NCBI RefSeq assembly: GCF_050947875.1
Contig: NC_134573.1
Location: forward strand, 35,155,115 to 35,219,114
DNA from: Dermacentor variabilis
Lineage: Eukaryota; Arthropoda; Arachnida; Ixodida; Ixodidae
DNA length: 64,000 bases
Reading direction: 5' to 3'
This document shows positions 23,064 through 33,965 of this stretch, piece by piece. Position 1 is the stretch's first letter. The number at the start of each line of letters is the position of its first letter. A program made the translations under genes and the position numbers. Under the pieces are notes generated by a model. It saw nothing but the letters and a program-made list of their open reading frames with translations, did not search any database and was not told where the DNA came from.

Positions 23064-25772
23064 TCATTGCCTGGATCGTTGGGGGTACCGCTGTGAGACG
23101 GTCTTGGAAGCTGCTGATATGGCTTGGCTAGGAGTAGCTATGCTGGGGGTTGGAAGGTCACTGTTACTCGGCACAGCTTCATCATCCAGATATGGCATGT
23201 TGGTCGGGTCCTGATGTCGTTCCACTTGAACTGTGCTTGCATCTTTGAAGAAACTTGAGTTGCGACAAATCGACACTCCATCTCTGGACGCTGTGATTCT
23301 GAAGCCATTGACTTTGGTGATTGTGTATGGGTGTGGGTCATAGTAAGGCGAAAACTTGTTTGACCTGTCCTGTTTACAGAGGACTTGTCCCACACACAGC
23401 TGGTTCTTACTAGTATGCCTCCGAGTGTCGACGTACCACTTGTATGCTTTTTCTTTTAGTGTCATTCTGTCTGGCCTCATAGTGAGCCGAGTTGTGAGTA
23501 CCAGCGACAAGTGTCGGTAGAAGATTCTTCATGGGTCTCCCAAACAGAAGTTCAAACGGAGATTTTCCTGTGGAACTATGGGGTGTGGACCTATAAGCCA
23601 GCAGGAACGACTGAAGCTCATTAGTCCAATCCAAGTGGCTGACACGACTTGCGAGTATAGACTTCTTGAGGGTGCGCATGAATCTTTCGGCTTCCCCATC
23701 AGCCTCTGGCCACCGTGGAGTGATGCGGTGATGCTTGAACCCTAGCTCGCTGGCGAACTCTGCAAAACTCTCACTCTGAAATGGTGAGCCATTGTCTGAC
23801 TTTACAACTTCTGGACAGCCAAACTGAGCGAAAACAGTGCGCAGTTGCTTGATGACTGTAGGTGCTGCGAGAGTGTGTAGGATGCTAACAACTGGGTACT
23901 TGGAGAACTCATCCACCACTGCCATGGCATACTTGCCATCAGGGAAAGGGCCAGCAAAATCTAACGACAGTTCAGTCCAAGGGCCTCGAGGCAGCTCCTG
24001 GATTGGCAAGGGATCTCGATGGTGTACTGGTGTGTTCGCTTGGCATGCCAGGCAACTCAACTGTCTGGTCCACTAAAGAGTCTATCCCTCGAAACCACAC
24101 TTTCTCAAGCAACAGCTATTTTGTCTTGACAATGCCTTGGTGTCCTCGATGTGCAAGATGCACCGCCTTAGTGTGAAGTTGTGCTGGCAGTACTATCCGC
24201 GTGCCTCTCAACACAAGGCCTTCTTTGGAAACTGACAGTTCTGTCGCAACGCGAGAGAAGGGCATCAGAGTTGTGGTCTTCCAATCTTTGCCTTGCTGGG
24301 GTTGCTTTAGGGCTTTCTTGAGCGAGTTCATCACCGGGTCAGCGAGCGTTGCTTCGGTTACCTCCTCTCTGGTCATGGCACGAGGCAGGCTATGAGACAC
24401 AATGAAGTTCACATACTGTTCGGCGACAGACTCCATGCACCGAAATGGTGACGTGGAGTTTACTGGGTGTCGGGACAAGTAGTAAGATGGGTTACTTGGA
24501 CCACTAGTGTGTTGCACTTCATAGGTGTATTGTTGAATTCGAAGTGCCAAACGCTCCAGCCGCGCTGAAGGCAGGGAGCGAGGGTTGCTGAGAATGCTGA
24601 CCAATGGCTTGTGGTCTGTCAGTAGGCAGAATGCTGTCCCATACAAGTAGATGTGAAAATGCTCAATTCCCCACACCACGGCCAACATTTCCTGTTCACT
24701 TTGAGAGTAGCGTGCCTCCACAGGAGAAAGAGCACGACTCCCATATGCTACTACTCTGGTTTCGCTTCCGGATGTCTGCATGAGAATGGCACCAAGGCCA
24801 TGAGGAGCAGCATCTACAGTGAGTGTGATGTTCTTTCCTGGATCGAAGTAGGCGAGAGTTGCGGCCTCGGAAAGCTTTATCTTCAGTTCGTCTAGGGCGT
24901 CTTGCTGTTTGTCTGTCCAACACCAGTCCTCTCCTTTGGCCGTGAGTTTCCTGAGTGGTTGGGTGAAGTGGGCCAAGTTGGGTATGAACCGACCACAGTA
25001 GTTAACGAGCCCGAGGAGACTCTTCACTTCAGTGGCGCTGGAAGGTGGTGATGCACCCAAGATCGTAGACACCTTAGTGGGGTCCGGTTCACACCATTGC
25101 TGGAGAACACATGCCCGAAAAATGTAAGTTCCCGTTGGTAGAACTTGCATTTCTTGACGTTCAGTGTGAGACCACTTGCAAGTAGGCATTCCAGTGTGGC
25201 CTTCAAAGCCTTATCATGCTCTTTCTCAGTCTTTCCAGACACCAATATGTCATCGCTTACGTTGAGCACGTTGGGGATGCTAGAGCCTGACGGACGGTGT
25301 CCTGAAATACTTCGGCTGCTGAGTTGATTCCGAAGTTGAGTCTCTTGTATCGGAAGAGCCCAGCATGTGTGGAGAAAGTGGTGGTCGCACGGGATGATGC
25401 GTCAAGTTCTAGTTGATGGTACCCATTTTTCAGATCTAGTTTAGAGAATAAGATGGAGCCGTTCAAAGCAACAAAGATGTCGTCCACTGTGGGTGTGACG
25501 TGTCTCTCACGCTGGATAGCTTGGTTGGCACAGCGCATGTCAACACACATTCGAATGTGCTCGGGGTCATGTGGCTTCGGTACTGCCACAATTGGTGATA
25601 ACCAGGGGGTTGGACCTTCAGTCTTTTCGATTATGCCAAGGGACTGTAGCCTTTCGAGCTCTTTTTCCAGTGGCTTTCGCATAGAGAAGGGAATGCGTCT
25701 GTGAGGTTGGGCTACTGGTTGAACACTGGGGTCAACATGGAGGTGCACCTGGAAGTCCTTTAGACAGCCCAC
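23064..25772 (-). pseudogene. Gypsy pol remnant (RT, RNase H, integrase)
   Basis: Going along -, reverse transcriptase lies at 25772-25024 (SPIVAVPKPHDPEHIRMCVD, KLDLKNGYHQLELD, then the catalytic NVSDDILVSG). RNase H lies at about 25000-24480 (ITLTVDAAPHGLGAIL, SEQEMLAVVWGIEHFHIYLYG, TDHKPLV). The integrase zinc-binding region and core follow at 24230-23420 (HRGHQGI, LSFDFAGP-like LSLDFAGPFPDG, VKSDNGSPFQSE, ending AYRSTPHSSTGKSPFELLFGR). The last part is an SH3-like tail with KWYVDTRRH and a Pro/Ser-rich end. At least three frame breaks separate these blocks (near 25260, 24090 and 23480). The ISDD-type RT motif is normal in this gypsy group. Confidence 0.9.
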
Positions 25773-26038
25773 TCCCTTGAAAAGGTCTGGTCAGGCCATC
25801 CTCAAATCCAGTCTGTTGGTAACCTCTCCCACACTATACGTGATCTGGACTAGTCCTAGACGGGAAGCTGCAGAGAAACTGAGCAGTGGTGCACAGTCTC
25901 CAGACACAACGTAGAGAGTTTCATGGCTGCTGCTCTCCTTGTAGGTCATGACAACATCAAGCTTTCCAAGTAGCGGTAAAGAAGAATTTGCCCCATAAGC
26001 AAATACTTTCTTAGATGTCTTGGACAGCGTTTCCTTGC

Positions 26039-27099
26039 TTAAACGATTTTTAAGCTGTTCGAACCGACGACAGACACGGTAGCGCCAGTATCAATTGTAA
26101 AACGGACGTCCTCGCCATCAAGTTGGACGTCCACCTGTGGAGATCCCGTGACTGCGTGACAGTGAGAGGTCATGAAAACGTGTTCATAACTGTCAGGGCT
26201 GCTGTCCCGCACGACTGCGTGTACGGCTTTGTGCACTGAACGACACACACTAGCAAAGTGTCCAGTTTTGTGACACGCAGTACACCGTTTGCCGAGAGCG
26301 GGGCAACTAGAGCGTCCCTTACTGTGAGGCCATGGTTTTCCGCAGTTGTAGCATGTCGCGTTTGCCCGTTGATGGCGCGGAGGCTCACGAGTCCGTGACG
26401 GCTCTTTCCCATGGTGCTTCGGCTGATGAGGTCGCGAGGTGCGCTCGGAGTTTACTGCAAGTGTAGACGCTGACGCCGAGTTTTCCTTACACTGCCGGCT
26501 TTCTTGCTCGATCACGGAGATGTCGTGCTCGACCTCTTCAAATAACCTGCCTTGTTTGAGAATTCCTTGCAAGTCGAGGTCATGCTGCATGCAATACAGG
26601 CGTAGACGTGTCGACGTTGTAGACAGCAATATTTGATTCTTGATTTCGGTGTCGTCATCGGCGAAAGCACAGTGCCTAACAAGCTGCCGTAGCCTGGCGT
26701 AAAATGCGTCGAGCGACTCGTTTTCCATTTGCTTCTCTTGACGGAAGCGGTAAACCTCTCAGGGTGCGAAATAGTCATCGAGCTTCCTACGTGCTGCGGT
26801 GTAGAGAGGGGTTGCGTTACTGGAGCCACGGTGCTTGAAACGGTAGACGCAGCTGCGGCTGCGGGAGGATCGGGTAGTGCACAGTATATGTCATACACTT
26901 CGTCCCCCACGTAGTGTAGTAGTACGGCCGTCTTGCGGGCATCGGCTGTGATACCGCAGGCGACGACGAAGTTTTCGAAGCGTTTCACCCACTTCAACCA
27001 CTCGGTGCCGACATTGTTGGCGTCAGTGGCACGCGCGTCGAAGAAAGGGAACGATGGAAGCATGTTGTGCGCCATACCGCAAAGTAGAAGTTTCGACAA
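26039..27099 (-). pseudogene. Gypsy gag and start of protease, frameshifted
   Basis: The first frame (27099 to about 26740) gives a capsid-like start (FFDARATDANNVGTEWLKWVKRF). The second frame (26728-26039) gives ENESLDAFYARLRQLVRHC, then two CCHC zinc knuckles (CYNCGKPWPHSKGRSSC is an expanded one, CTACHKTGHFASVC is canonical), then VRFTIDTGATVSVV, the aspartic protease active site. A frameshift and a stop near 26735-26760 break the polyprotein. The 266 bases to 25772 continue as protease-to-RT linker with a further stop. Confidence 0.88.
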
Positions 27100-27177
27100 T
27101 GTGTGTTGGTATCTTCGTTCTGCTTAAAATCGTTGCTTGGCAGCCTTCCCGAAGTTCAGACGCATCTTCGCCGCCAT

Positions 27178-27338
27178 TGTAACGTATGGTAGTTCGAGCA
27201 TTGAGAGACTGATTACGGCCGATTCTGTTGGGAACGCGCACACATTTATTTCAACGAAACTGCAGCCATCTTGGAAGCCCCCTTGAACCCCCGGGTTGCC
27301 TTCCTTCATACCAAAGAGTGCTATACATGGACACTACA
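27178..27338 (-). repeat. 5' LTR of the gypsy element
   Basis: 161 bp, followed on + by the GTGCC duplication at 27339-27343. Confidence 0.93.
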
Positions 27339-27830
27339 GTGCCCAGCGCGGATTGCCTTACTGCCGAATTTCATCAGTGTTTTCGTTCCCTCTTATCATC
27401 ATTATTACTTCAGATGTACCGTGAGGCGTTGGAAGTAGGGTACCTAACTGCCACAATGTACGAAGGGCACACTGTCCTTACAGTCAAAAGCAATTATGAG
27501 ACTAAATTGCAAAAAAGTGGATTGTTATCGGCCTATTTCCTTATGCAGTGTGGGTTATGAGATTTTTACAAAGGTATTAGCGAACCGTCTGCAACTCGTG
27601 ATAAGATCTGTGGTCGGTGGTGATTAAAAATGTGGCATCCAAAGCCGGTTCATTCAGACCAACATTCATGTAGCGAAATCGGTGCTAGAGTGTGTAGCTG
27701 AGGTGATTGGGCAAGTAGCAATGGTACAGCTAGGTCTGGCTAAGGCATTCGACAGGGTGAATCACTCGTTCCTGTTCACTGTACTAGAGCATATAAATGT
27801 CAGATCCCTGCTCGTTAGAGGTGTCAGAAT
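27339..27830 (+). pseudogene. L1/Tx1-like LINE ORF2, segment 2 (RT core)
   Basis: Directly after the gypsy duplication the coding sense resumes with SADCLTAEFHQCF, then MYEGHTVLTV, an IFTKVLANRL block, CGIQSRFIQTNIHVAKSVLE, and LAKAFDRVNHSFLFTVLEHI, the first catalytic aspartate region of LINE reverse transcriptase. It is broken by stops. It stops at about 27830, where the RTE element begins, and continues at 30596. Confidence 0.8.
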
Positions 27831-30595
27831 CATCATCATCATCATCAGCCTAGTTACGCCCACTGCAGGGCAAAGGCCTCTCCCATACTTCTCCAACTAC
27901 CCCGGTCATGTACTAATTGTGGCCATGTTGTCCCTGCAAACGTCTTAATTTCATCCGCCCACCTAACTTTCTGCCGCCCCCTGCTACGCTTCCCTTCCCT
28001 TGGAATCCAGTCCGTAACCCTTAATGACCATCGGTTATCTTCCCTCCTCATTACATGTCCTGCCCATGCCCATTTATTTTTCTTGATTTCAACTAAGATG
28101 TCGTTTACCCGCGTTTGTTGCCTCACCCAATCTGCTCTTTTCTTATCCCTTAACGTTACACCCATCATTCTTCTTTCCATAGCTCGTTGCGTCGTCCTCA
28201 ATTTCAGCAGAACCCTTTTCGTAAGCCTCCAGGTTTCTGCCCCATATGTGAGTACTGGTAACACACAGCTGTTATACACTTTCCTTTTGAGGTATAGCGG
28301 CAACCTGCTGTTCATGATTTGAGAATGCCTGCCAAACGCACCCCAGCCCATTCTTATTCTTCTGGTTATTTCAGTCTCATGATCCGGATCCGTGGTCACT
28401 ACCTGCCCTAAGTAGATGTATTCCCTTACCACTTCCAGTGCTTCGCTACCTATCGTAAACTGCTGTTCTCTTCCGAGACTGTTAAACAATACTTTAGTTT
28501 TCTGCAGATTAATTTTCAGACCCACCCTTCTGCTTTGCCTCTCCAGGTCAGTGAGCATGCATTGCAATTGGTCTCCTGAGTTACTAAGCAAGGCAATATC
28601 ATCAGCGAATCGCAAGTTGCTAAGGTATTCTCCATCAACTTTTATCCCCAATTCTTCCCACTCCAGGCCGCTGAATACCTCCTGTAAACATGCTGTGAAT
28701 AGCATTGGAGATATCGTATCTCCCTGTCTGACGCCCTTCTTTATTGGGATTTTGTTGCTTTCTTTGTGGAGGACTACGGTGGCTGTGGAGCCGCTATAGA
28801 TATCTTCCAGTATTTTTAAATATGGCTCATCTACACCCTGATTCCGTAATGCCTCCATGACTGCTGAGGTTTCGACTGAATCAAACGCTTTCTCGTAATC
28901 AATGAAAGCTATATATAAGGGTTGGTTATATTCTGCACATTTCTCTATCACTTGATTGACAGTGTGAATATGGTCTATTGTTGAGTAGCCTTTACGGAAT
29001 CCTGCCTGGTCCTTTGGTTGACAGAAGTCTAAGGTGTTCCTGATTCTATTTGCGATTACCTTAGTAAATACTTTGTAGGCAACGGACAGTAAGCTGATCG
29101 GTCTATAATTTTTCAAGTCTTTGGCGTCCCCTTTCTTATGGATTAGGATTATGTTAGCGTTCTTCCAAGATTCCGGTACGCTCGAGGTTATGAGGCATTG
29201 CGTATACAGGGTGGCCAGTTTCTCTAGAACAATCTGACCACCATCCTTCAACAAATCTGCTGTTACCTGATCCTCCCCAGCTGCCTTCCCCCTTTGCATA
29301 GCTCCTAAGGCTTTCTTTACTTCTTCTGGCGTTACCTGTGGGATTTCGAATTCCTCTAGGCTATTCTCTCTTCCACTATCGTCGTGGGTGCCACTGGTAC
29401 CGTATAAATCTCTATAGAACTCCTCAGCCGCTTGAACTATCTCATCCATATTAGTAACGATATTGCCGGCTTTGTCTCTTAACGCACACATCTGATTCTT
29501 GCCTATTCCTAGTTTCTTCTTCACTGTTTTTAGGCTTCCTACGTTCCTGAGAGCCTGTTCAATTCTATCCATATTATAGTTTCTGATGTCCGCTGTCTTA
29601 CGCTTGTTGATTAACTTAGAAAGTTCTGCCAGTTCTATTCTAGCTGTAGGGTTAGAGGCTTTCATACATTGGCGTTTCTTGATCAGATCTTTCGTCTCCT
29701 GCGATAGCTTACTGGTTTCCTGTCTAACGGCGTTACCACCGACTTCTATTGCGCACTCCTTAATGATGCCCATGAGATTGTCGTTCATTGCTGCAACACT
29801 AAGGTCCTCTTCCTGAGTTAAAGCCGAGTACCTGTTCTGTAGCTTGATCCGGAATTGCTCTAGTTTCCCTCTTACCGCTAACTCATTGATTGGCTTCTTG
29901 TGTACCAGTTTATTCCGTTCCCTCCTCAAGTCTAGGCTAATTCGAGTTCTTACCATCCTATGGTCACTGCAGCGTACCTTGCTGAGTACGTCTACATCTT
30001 GTATGATGCCAGGGTTCGCGCAGAGTATGAAGTCGATTTCATTTCTAGTCTCACCATTCGGGCTCCTCCACGTCCACTTTCGACTAACCCGCTTGCGGAA
30101 AAAGGTGTTCATTATCCGCATATTATTCTGTTCTGCAAACTCTACTAATAATTCTCCTCTGCTATTCCTAGAGCCTATGCCATATTCCCCCACTGACTTG
30201 TCTCCAACCTGCTTCTTGCCTACCCTGGCATTGAAGTCGCCCATCAGTATAGTGTATTTTGTTTTGACTTTACCCATCGCCGATTCCACGTCTTCATAAA
30301 AGCTTTCGACTTCCTGGTCATCATGGCTGCATGTAGGGGCATAGACTTGTACCACCTTCAATTTGTACCTCTTATTAAGTTTCACAACAAGACCTGCCAC
30401 CCTCTCGTTAATGCTATAGAATTCCTGTATGTTACCAGCTATTTCCTTATTAATCAGGAATCCGACTCCTAGTTCTCGTCTCTCTGCTAAGCCCCGGTAA
30501 CACAGTACATGCCCGCTTTTTAGCACTGTATATGCTTCTTTTGTCCTCCTAACCTCACTGAGCCCTATTGTGTCAAAATATGTTATGCTAAAGGT
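27831..30595 (-). mobile_element. RTE-type LINE copy A, 5'-truncated
   Basis: The 3' end, on the left, is the (ATC)n tract at 27832-27847, next to the shared RTE 3' sequence CAGCCTAGTTACGCCCACTG. The 5' end breaks off within the endonuclease near 30595. The same 3' sequence and tail are shared with the copy at 61216-62699, and a related subfamily is at 35290-37925. It splits the reverse transcriptase of the older L1/Tx1-like LINE. No clear target duplication was found, as is common for RTE insertions. Confidence 0.9.
27854..30526 (-). CDS. RTE endonuclease-reverse transcriptase, open 890-codon frame lacking its N-terminus
   Basis: The protein drives target-primed reverse transcription of the element. 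The C-terminal part of an exonuclease-endonuclease-phosphatase domain comes first (VQVYAPTCSHDDQEVESF, ILMGDFNARVG, WTWRSPNGETRNEIDFIL, CSDHRMV). The reverse transcriptase follows: NANIILIHKKGDAKDLKNYR, QAGFRKGYSTIDHIHTV, AFIDYEKAFDSVE, GVRQGDTISPMLF and the catalytic FADD in LSNLRFADDIALL. The tail carries LTYGAETWRLTKR and WAGHVMRREDNRWSLRV. The frame extends upstream to about 30590 without a start codon of its own (IGLSEVRRTKEAYTV), so the copy is truncated inside the endonuclease and probably cannot move by itself. No frameshift or internal stop is present, a sign of youth. The call of RTE clade rests on domain order, lack of an RNase H domain and the short microsatellite 3' tail. Confidence 0.9.
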   Translation of the reverse strand: MLKSGHVLCYRGLAERRELGVGFLINKEIAGNIQEFYSINERVAGLVVKLNKRYKLKVVQVYAPTCSHDDQEVESFYEDVESAMGKVKTKYTILMGDFNARVGKKQVGDKSVGEYGIGSRNSRGELLVEFAEQNNMRIMNTFFRKRVSRKWTWRSPNGETRNEIDFILCANPGIIQDVDVLSKVRCSDHRMVRTRISLDLRRERNKLVHKKPINELAVRGKLEQFRIKLQNRYSALTQEEDLSVAAMNDNLMGIIKECAIEVGGNAVRQETSKLSQETKDLIKKRQCMKASNPTARIELAELSKLINKRKTADIRNYNMDRIEQALRNVGSLKTVKKKLGIGKNQMCALRDKAGNIVTNMDEIVQAAEEFYRDLYGTSGTHDDSGRENSLEEFEIPQVTPEEVKKALGAMQRGKAAGEDQVTADLLKDGGQIVLEKLATLYTQCLITSSVPESWKNANIILIHKKGDAKDLKNYRPISLLSVAYKVFTKVIANRIRNTLDFCQPKDQAGFRKGYSTIDHIHTVNQVIEKCAEYNQPLYIAFIDYEKAFDSVETSAVMEALRNQGVDEPYLKILEDIYSGSTATVVLHKESNKIPIKKGVRQGDTISPMLFTACLQEVFSGLEWEELGIKVDGEYLSNLRFADDIALLSNSGDQLQCMLTDLERQSRRVGLKINLQKTKVLFNSLGREQQFTIGSEALEVVREYIYLGQVVTTDPDHETEITRRIRMGWGAFGRHSQIMNSRLPLYLKRKVYNSCVLPVLTYGAETWRLTKRVLLKLRTTQRAMERRMMGVTLRDKKRADWVRQQTRVNDILVEIKKNKWAWAGHVMRREDNRWSLRVTDWIPREGKRSRGRQKVRWADEIKTFAGTTWPQLVHDRGSWRSMGEAFALQWA

Positions 30596-30783
30596 TCAAC
30601 GAGACTGATGGTGAATGGTTCTCTCTCCGATCCGATTAGCTTTTATCATCAGCAAGACCAGGACGCCCTTTGACACCGTTTCTGTTCTGCTTCTACTTAG
30701 AGCCAGCAAGGAATGAGCATTGTGAAAGAACAAAATTTCCAAGAGTTTAAATTTTCCTCTAATGAGATTCGGGTCCTTGCATA
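30596..30783 (+). pseudogene. L1/Tx1-like LINE ORF2, segment 3
   Basis: The sense resumes after the RTE copy with a STRLMVNGSLSDPI-like block, then KFSSNEIRVLAY, which leads up to the catalytic YADD motif. It is cut after LAY at about 30783; the ADD part reappears near 33970. It has frameshifts. Confidence 0.65.
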
Positions 30784-31558
30784 TTGATTTATTTAATTAT
30801 ACATACTGCAAATCTAAGAGGGTTATCGCGGGAGTGGGCTACAAAATCAAGGGTGCCACACACACAGCAAAATGGGGTACACAAATCAAAGGTAGCAAAG
30901 CACTAGTATAAGGAATATGTTAAAAAAAGGGTCTCACTACATACATATATGCATATAAACATATTGAATAATACATGATATTAGGAATCACGGGCATAAA
31001 CCAGCAATTGCCTTAAGAAAAGTATCAAATGTCAATTTTCGTATGTTAGGGGGAAGTTATTGGTTCCACAATTCAATGGATCGGGAGAAAAAAAGACTAT
31101 ATTTGAATTTGTCAATGCGGGCGTACAGGGTTGTTATACTTAGAGGGTGGAATTTCCGTGTGTTAGACGCTTTATCAAACTTAATGTATTCAAAGGATGA
31201 GCAACGTTCAGAGTTAACCGTGGTATAACGCAGTTCAAGACTTCCGGTATTACGCCGCTCTACCAGCGAAGAGAGGTTCAAGGAGGGAAGGTTAGAAGAG
31301 GGGGAGAAGTCCTTGTCGTAACGCCGACATATAAATCGGATAGTTTTTTTCTTTTTTGGACGGATTCGAGTTTTTTTAATGTCGGATTTCAGGTATGGAT
31401 TCCCAGTGGCACACCCGTAATCCAGCATGGGCCGCGCTAGGGTTTTAGAAGCGAGAATTTTGTTTTTTTAGTGGTTGAGCGCAGAGAACGCTTTAGGTAA
31501 CCTAGACGTGCTAGAGCTTTAGAAGAGGTCGCTTCAGTATGTTTGGACCAGGATAAAT

Positions 31559-31791
31559 TAAATTATCGTGATTTACGTGCCAAAACCACTTTCTGATTAT
31601 GAGGCACGCCGTAGTGGGGGACTCCGGAAATTTTTGACCACCTGGGGTTCTTTAACGCGCACATAAATCTAAGTACACGGGTGTTTTCGCATTCCGCCCC
31701 CATCGAAATGCGGCCGCCGTTGCCGGGATTCGATCCAGCGACTTCTTGCTTAGCAGCCCAACACCATAGCCACTAAGCAACCACGGCGGGT
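31559..31791 (-). mobile_element. Ruka-type tRNA-derived SINE, full length, with 11-bp duplication
   Basis: On - it starts with CCGCCGTGGTTGCTTAGTGG (A box) and GATCGAATCC (B box), then the conserved body. CCAGGATAAAT is duplicated at 31548-31558 and 31792-31802. It lies in the CR1-like LINE. Confidence 0.93.
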
Positions 31792-32868
31792 CCAGGATAA
31801 ATCGTGTGTGAATAGACTGCCAAGATACTTATATTGAGAAACGTTTTCTAGAGGAATACCATTGAAGCACTAAGGAAAACGTAATTGCGTAGTACGTGCC
31901 GAGAAGGACATAGAAACAGTTTTGCGAAAATCGATCTTCATCTGACACTCTTACACCAGGTACAAAAGTTGGAAAATGCATTATTCAGAATGGCGGGATC
32001 TTCATCGTTGGTAATTGTGCGATGGATAACGCAGTCATCGGCGCAGAGGCGGATGTTCTTATGGGTGGGCAGCGCACCCGGACGAAAGACGAGCGGAAGC
32101 TTTACACAATATGAGTGCAGACTAACAACTGGTTTATTTTTTCAAACGAATTTTAGTTGTTAGCACATGCTTTGGTAGGTCGTTTGTATACAGGAGGAAG
32201 AGAAGCGGGCCTAAAACTGAACCCTGCGGAACACCAGAGGTAACGGCCAGCGTAGGCGATTTTGCAGAGTCGAAACAAACGTATTGCGATCTATCTGACA
32301 GCAAACTAGAAATCCACGTAACCAGGCTAGGGTTATTTAAAATAGTATTTAGTTTATGCGCAAGTTTGGAATGTACAACGTGTATTAAAGGCTTTGGAAA
32401 AGCCTACGAATATGGCATCAATTTGAAGGCCTAGGTCAAGTGCGTGGCAGATGTCATGAGCAAATTAGAATGTTCGCGTAATGATGCTGAGGCCACTGCG
32501 AAATCAATGCTGGAAGGCTGTTAAAATATTGTTGACCTCAAGAAACTCAATAATATGTTTGTAGACGACATGATCTAAAAGGTTACTGAAACTAGAGGCT
32601 AAAGGAATTGGTCCGCAGTTGGATAGGTCTTGTTTACTTCCAGACTTTTGGAAAGTTAGAACTTTCCAGGATGATGGAACGGTACTTGTTTGCAAGTATT
32701 TATTAAATATTACTTCAAGAAACCTGCTGGACCAGAGAGCATACCGTACGAGAAAGGTATTGTGAATGTTATCAAAAGCACAACACTTTTTAGTATCTAA
32801 ATGTCTAAAACTAAGTTTAAGACACCCGACATAGACACACTTAAGTTATTAATAGCAATCCGTGTTTC

Positions 32869-33048
32869 AAATCCCGGCCACGGCGGCCGCATTTCGATGG
32901 GGGCGAAATGCGAAAACACCCGTGTGCTTAGATTTAGGTGCACGTTAAAGAACCCCAGGTGGTCAAAATTTCCGGAGTCCTCCACTACGGCGTGCCTCAT
33001 AATCTGAAAGTGGTTTTGGCACGTAAAACCCCAAATATTATTATTAAC
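32869..33048 (+). mobile_element. Ruka-type SINE, 5'-truncated
   Basis: It begins at the B-box end (AAATCCCGGCCACGG) and runs to CCCCAAATATTATTATTAA. CCGTGTTTC is duplicated at 32860-32868 and 33049-33057. Confidence 0.9.
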
Positions 33049-33450
33049 CCGTGTTTCTGAACTGAAAGCAGGGATTTCAAGGTTGTCTGCAGATAAGACT
33101 GACTAAAAATACGAGTTGAAAGCAGCTGCAATAATATGAGGACCATTAGTGGAAACATCGTTTATTATGAAGTATTACGAAGTTGTCTTACCAGCCGATA
33201 TCACACCCCTACATCTTTAAGCATTTGATTTTAGCAAACTAGGTAATCTGATGGCTTAGAGAAATCTCTGGCTGCTTTAGTCTTTAGTCGAAGCTCGTCT
33301 TTAATAGTCTGAAACAGTGCGGTTATAAAAGTACCACCGGTGCGTCTTTGTCGCCTAAGTCTAGCAAGGCGGCGAGAAAGGTAAATGATCTCTCTGGCAG
33401 GTCAACGTTGCTTGGTTTTGAGTGGAACAAAGCGGCTGACGCATGTACGT

Positions 33451-33965
33451 ACGCAAGAACATAACCTGCTACATTCAGCACACACAACGTCAGCTCGTTA
33501 TGCGCTGAGTGACGAACGGATAACAACACCACGAACATGTACAAATTATGGAAGGGCTGTCCTCGCCTATCATTTACACGCACTGATAAAGCGTGTGACT
33601 TCACAAATAAATTTCAACATGGAACTTTGTAAATTCGAGTCGCAAGTAAGATTTTGTTGTTGTATGAGTGAAGAACCCTTATAACACAAGTGCATCTTTA
33701 TTTTTGAAGTTTCTACATTTTCAATGTACATGAAAAGATGTTCGTAGTTGCCGTAAATGTATTTGTTTTTATCCAGCATTGTATATTATTTTCACTATTT
33801 CAAAATAGCGAGCGATATAAAGCCTTTCAAAATTTCGTTTCATGAATGTATGACTTTGCCTGCTGTCTGTATGGTCCCCAGGTCCCCTCAAGGCGTCTAT
33901 GACAACTTTTTTTTGCCTGGAGGACCCCCAACTTTGTGTTGGAAAGAAACTGAAGTGAAGTGAAA
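33451..33965 (+). mobile_element. Probable CR1-type 3' UTR and neighbouring unassigned DNA
   Basis: From about 33650 the + strand looks like a LINE 3' end: GGTCCCCAGGTCCCCTCAAGG, then GGAGGACCCCC, then a GAAGTGAAGTGAAATAAACTGAA tail at about 33951-33974. No coding part is attached. 33451-33650 is unassigned. Confidence 0.4.

Larger units (their letters stand above)
22842..27338 (-). mobile_element. Ty3/gypsy LTR retrotransposon with paired LTRs
   Basis: Two LTRs of 160 and 161 bp flank gag-pol remnants on -, and GTGCC is duplicated at 22837-22841 and 27339-27343. The LTRs run TGTAACG...CACTACA on + and differ at about five positions, roughly 97 percent identity. Going 5' to 3' on -, the base after the 5' LTR is followed by TGGCGGCGAAGATG, a candidate primer-binding site (about 27162-27177), and a purine run GAGGGGATGA precedes the 3' LTR. 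The protein sequence is of the invertebrate K02A2.6-like gypsy group. It sits inside an older L1/Tx1-like LINE. The copy is dead by frameshifts and stops but is relatively young. Confidence 0.95.
30784..33450 (-). pseudogene. CR1-like LINE, decayed, carrying two SINEs
   Basis: Blocks on - read, from high to low coordinates, an INDVSTNGPHIIAAAFNSYF region (about 33170-33090), SSWKVLTFQKSGSKQDLSN and HIIEFLEVNNILTAFQH (32695-32504), [11 protein letters not shown] (about 32420), an ADDCVIHRTITND block (32040-31980) and a C-terminal block RFICRRYDKDFSPSSNLPSLNLSSL with SRSIELWNQ (31330-31060). The 3' UTR lies at 30784-31040. This order matches CR1-like reverse transcriptases. Many stops are present. 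SINEs at 31559-31791 and 32869-33048 interrupt it. Confidence 0.75.

Noticed and set aside
25024..25269. SDD in the gypsy RT motif as a lethal mutation
   Set aside because: The NVSDD/ISDD form is normal in the K02A2.6-like gypsy group, so it is not evidence of decay.
28083..30299. Several + frames of 60-151 codons
   Set aside because: They are antisense shadows of the open RTE frame on -.
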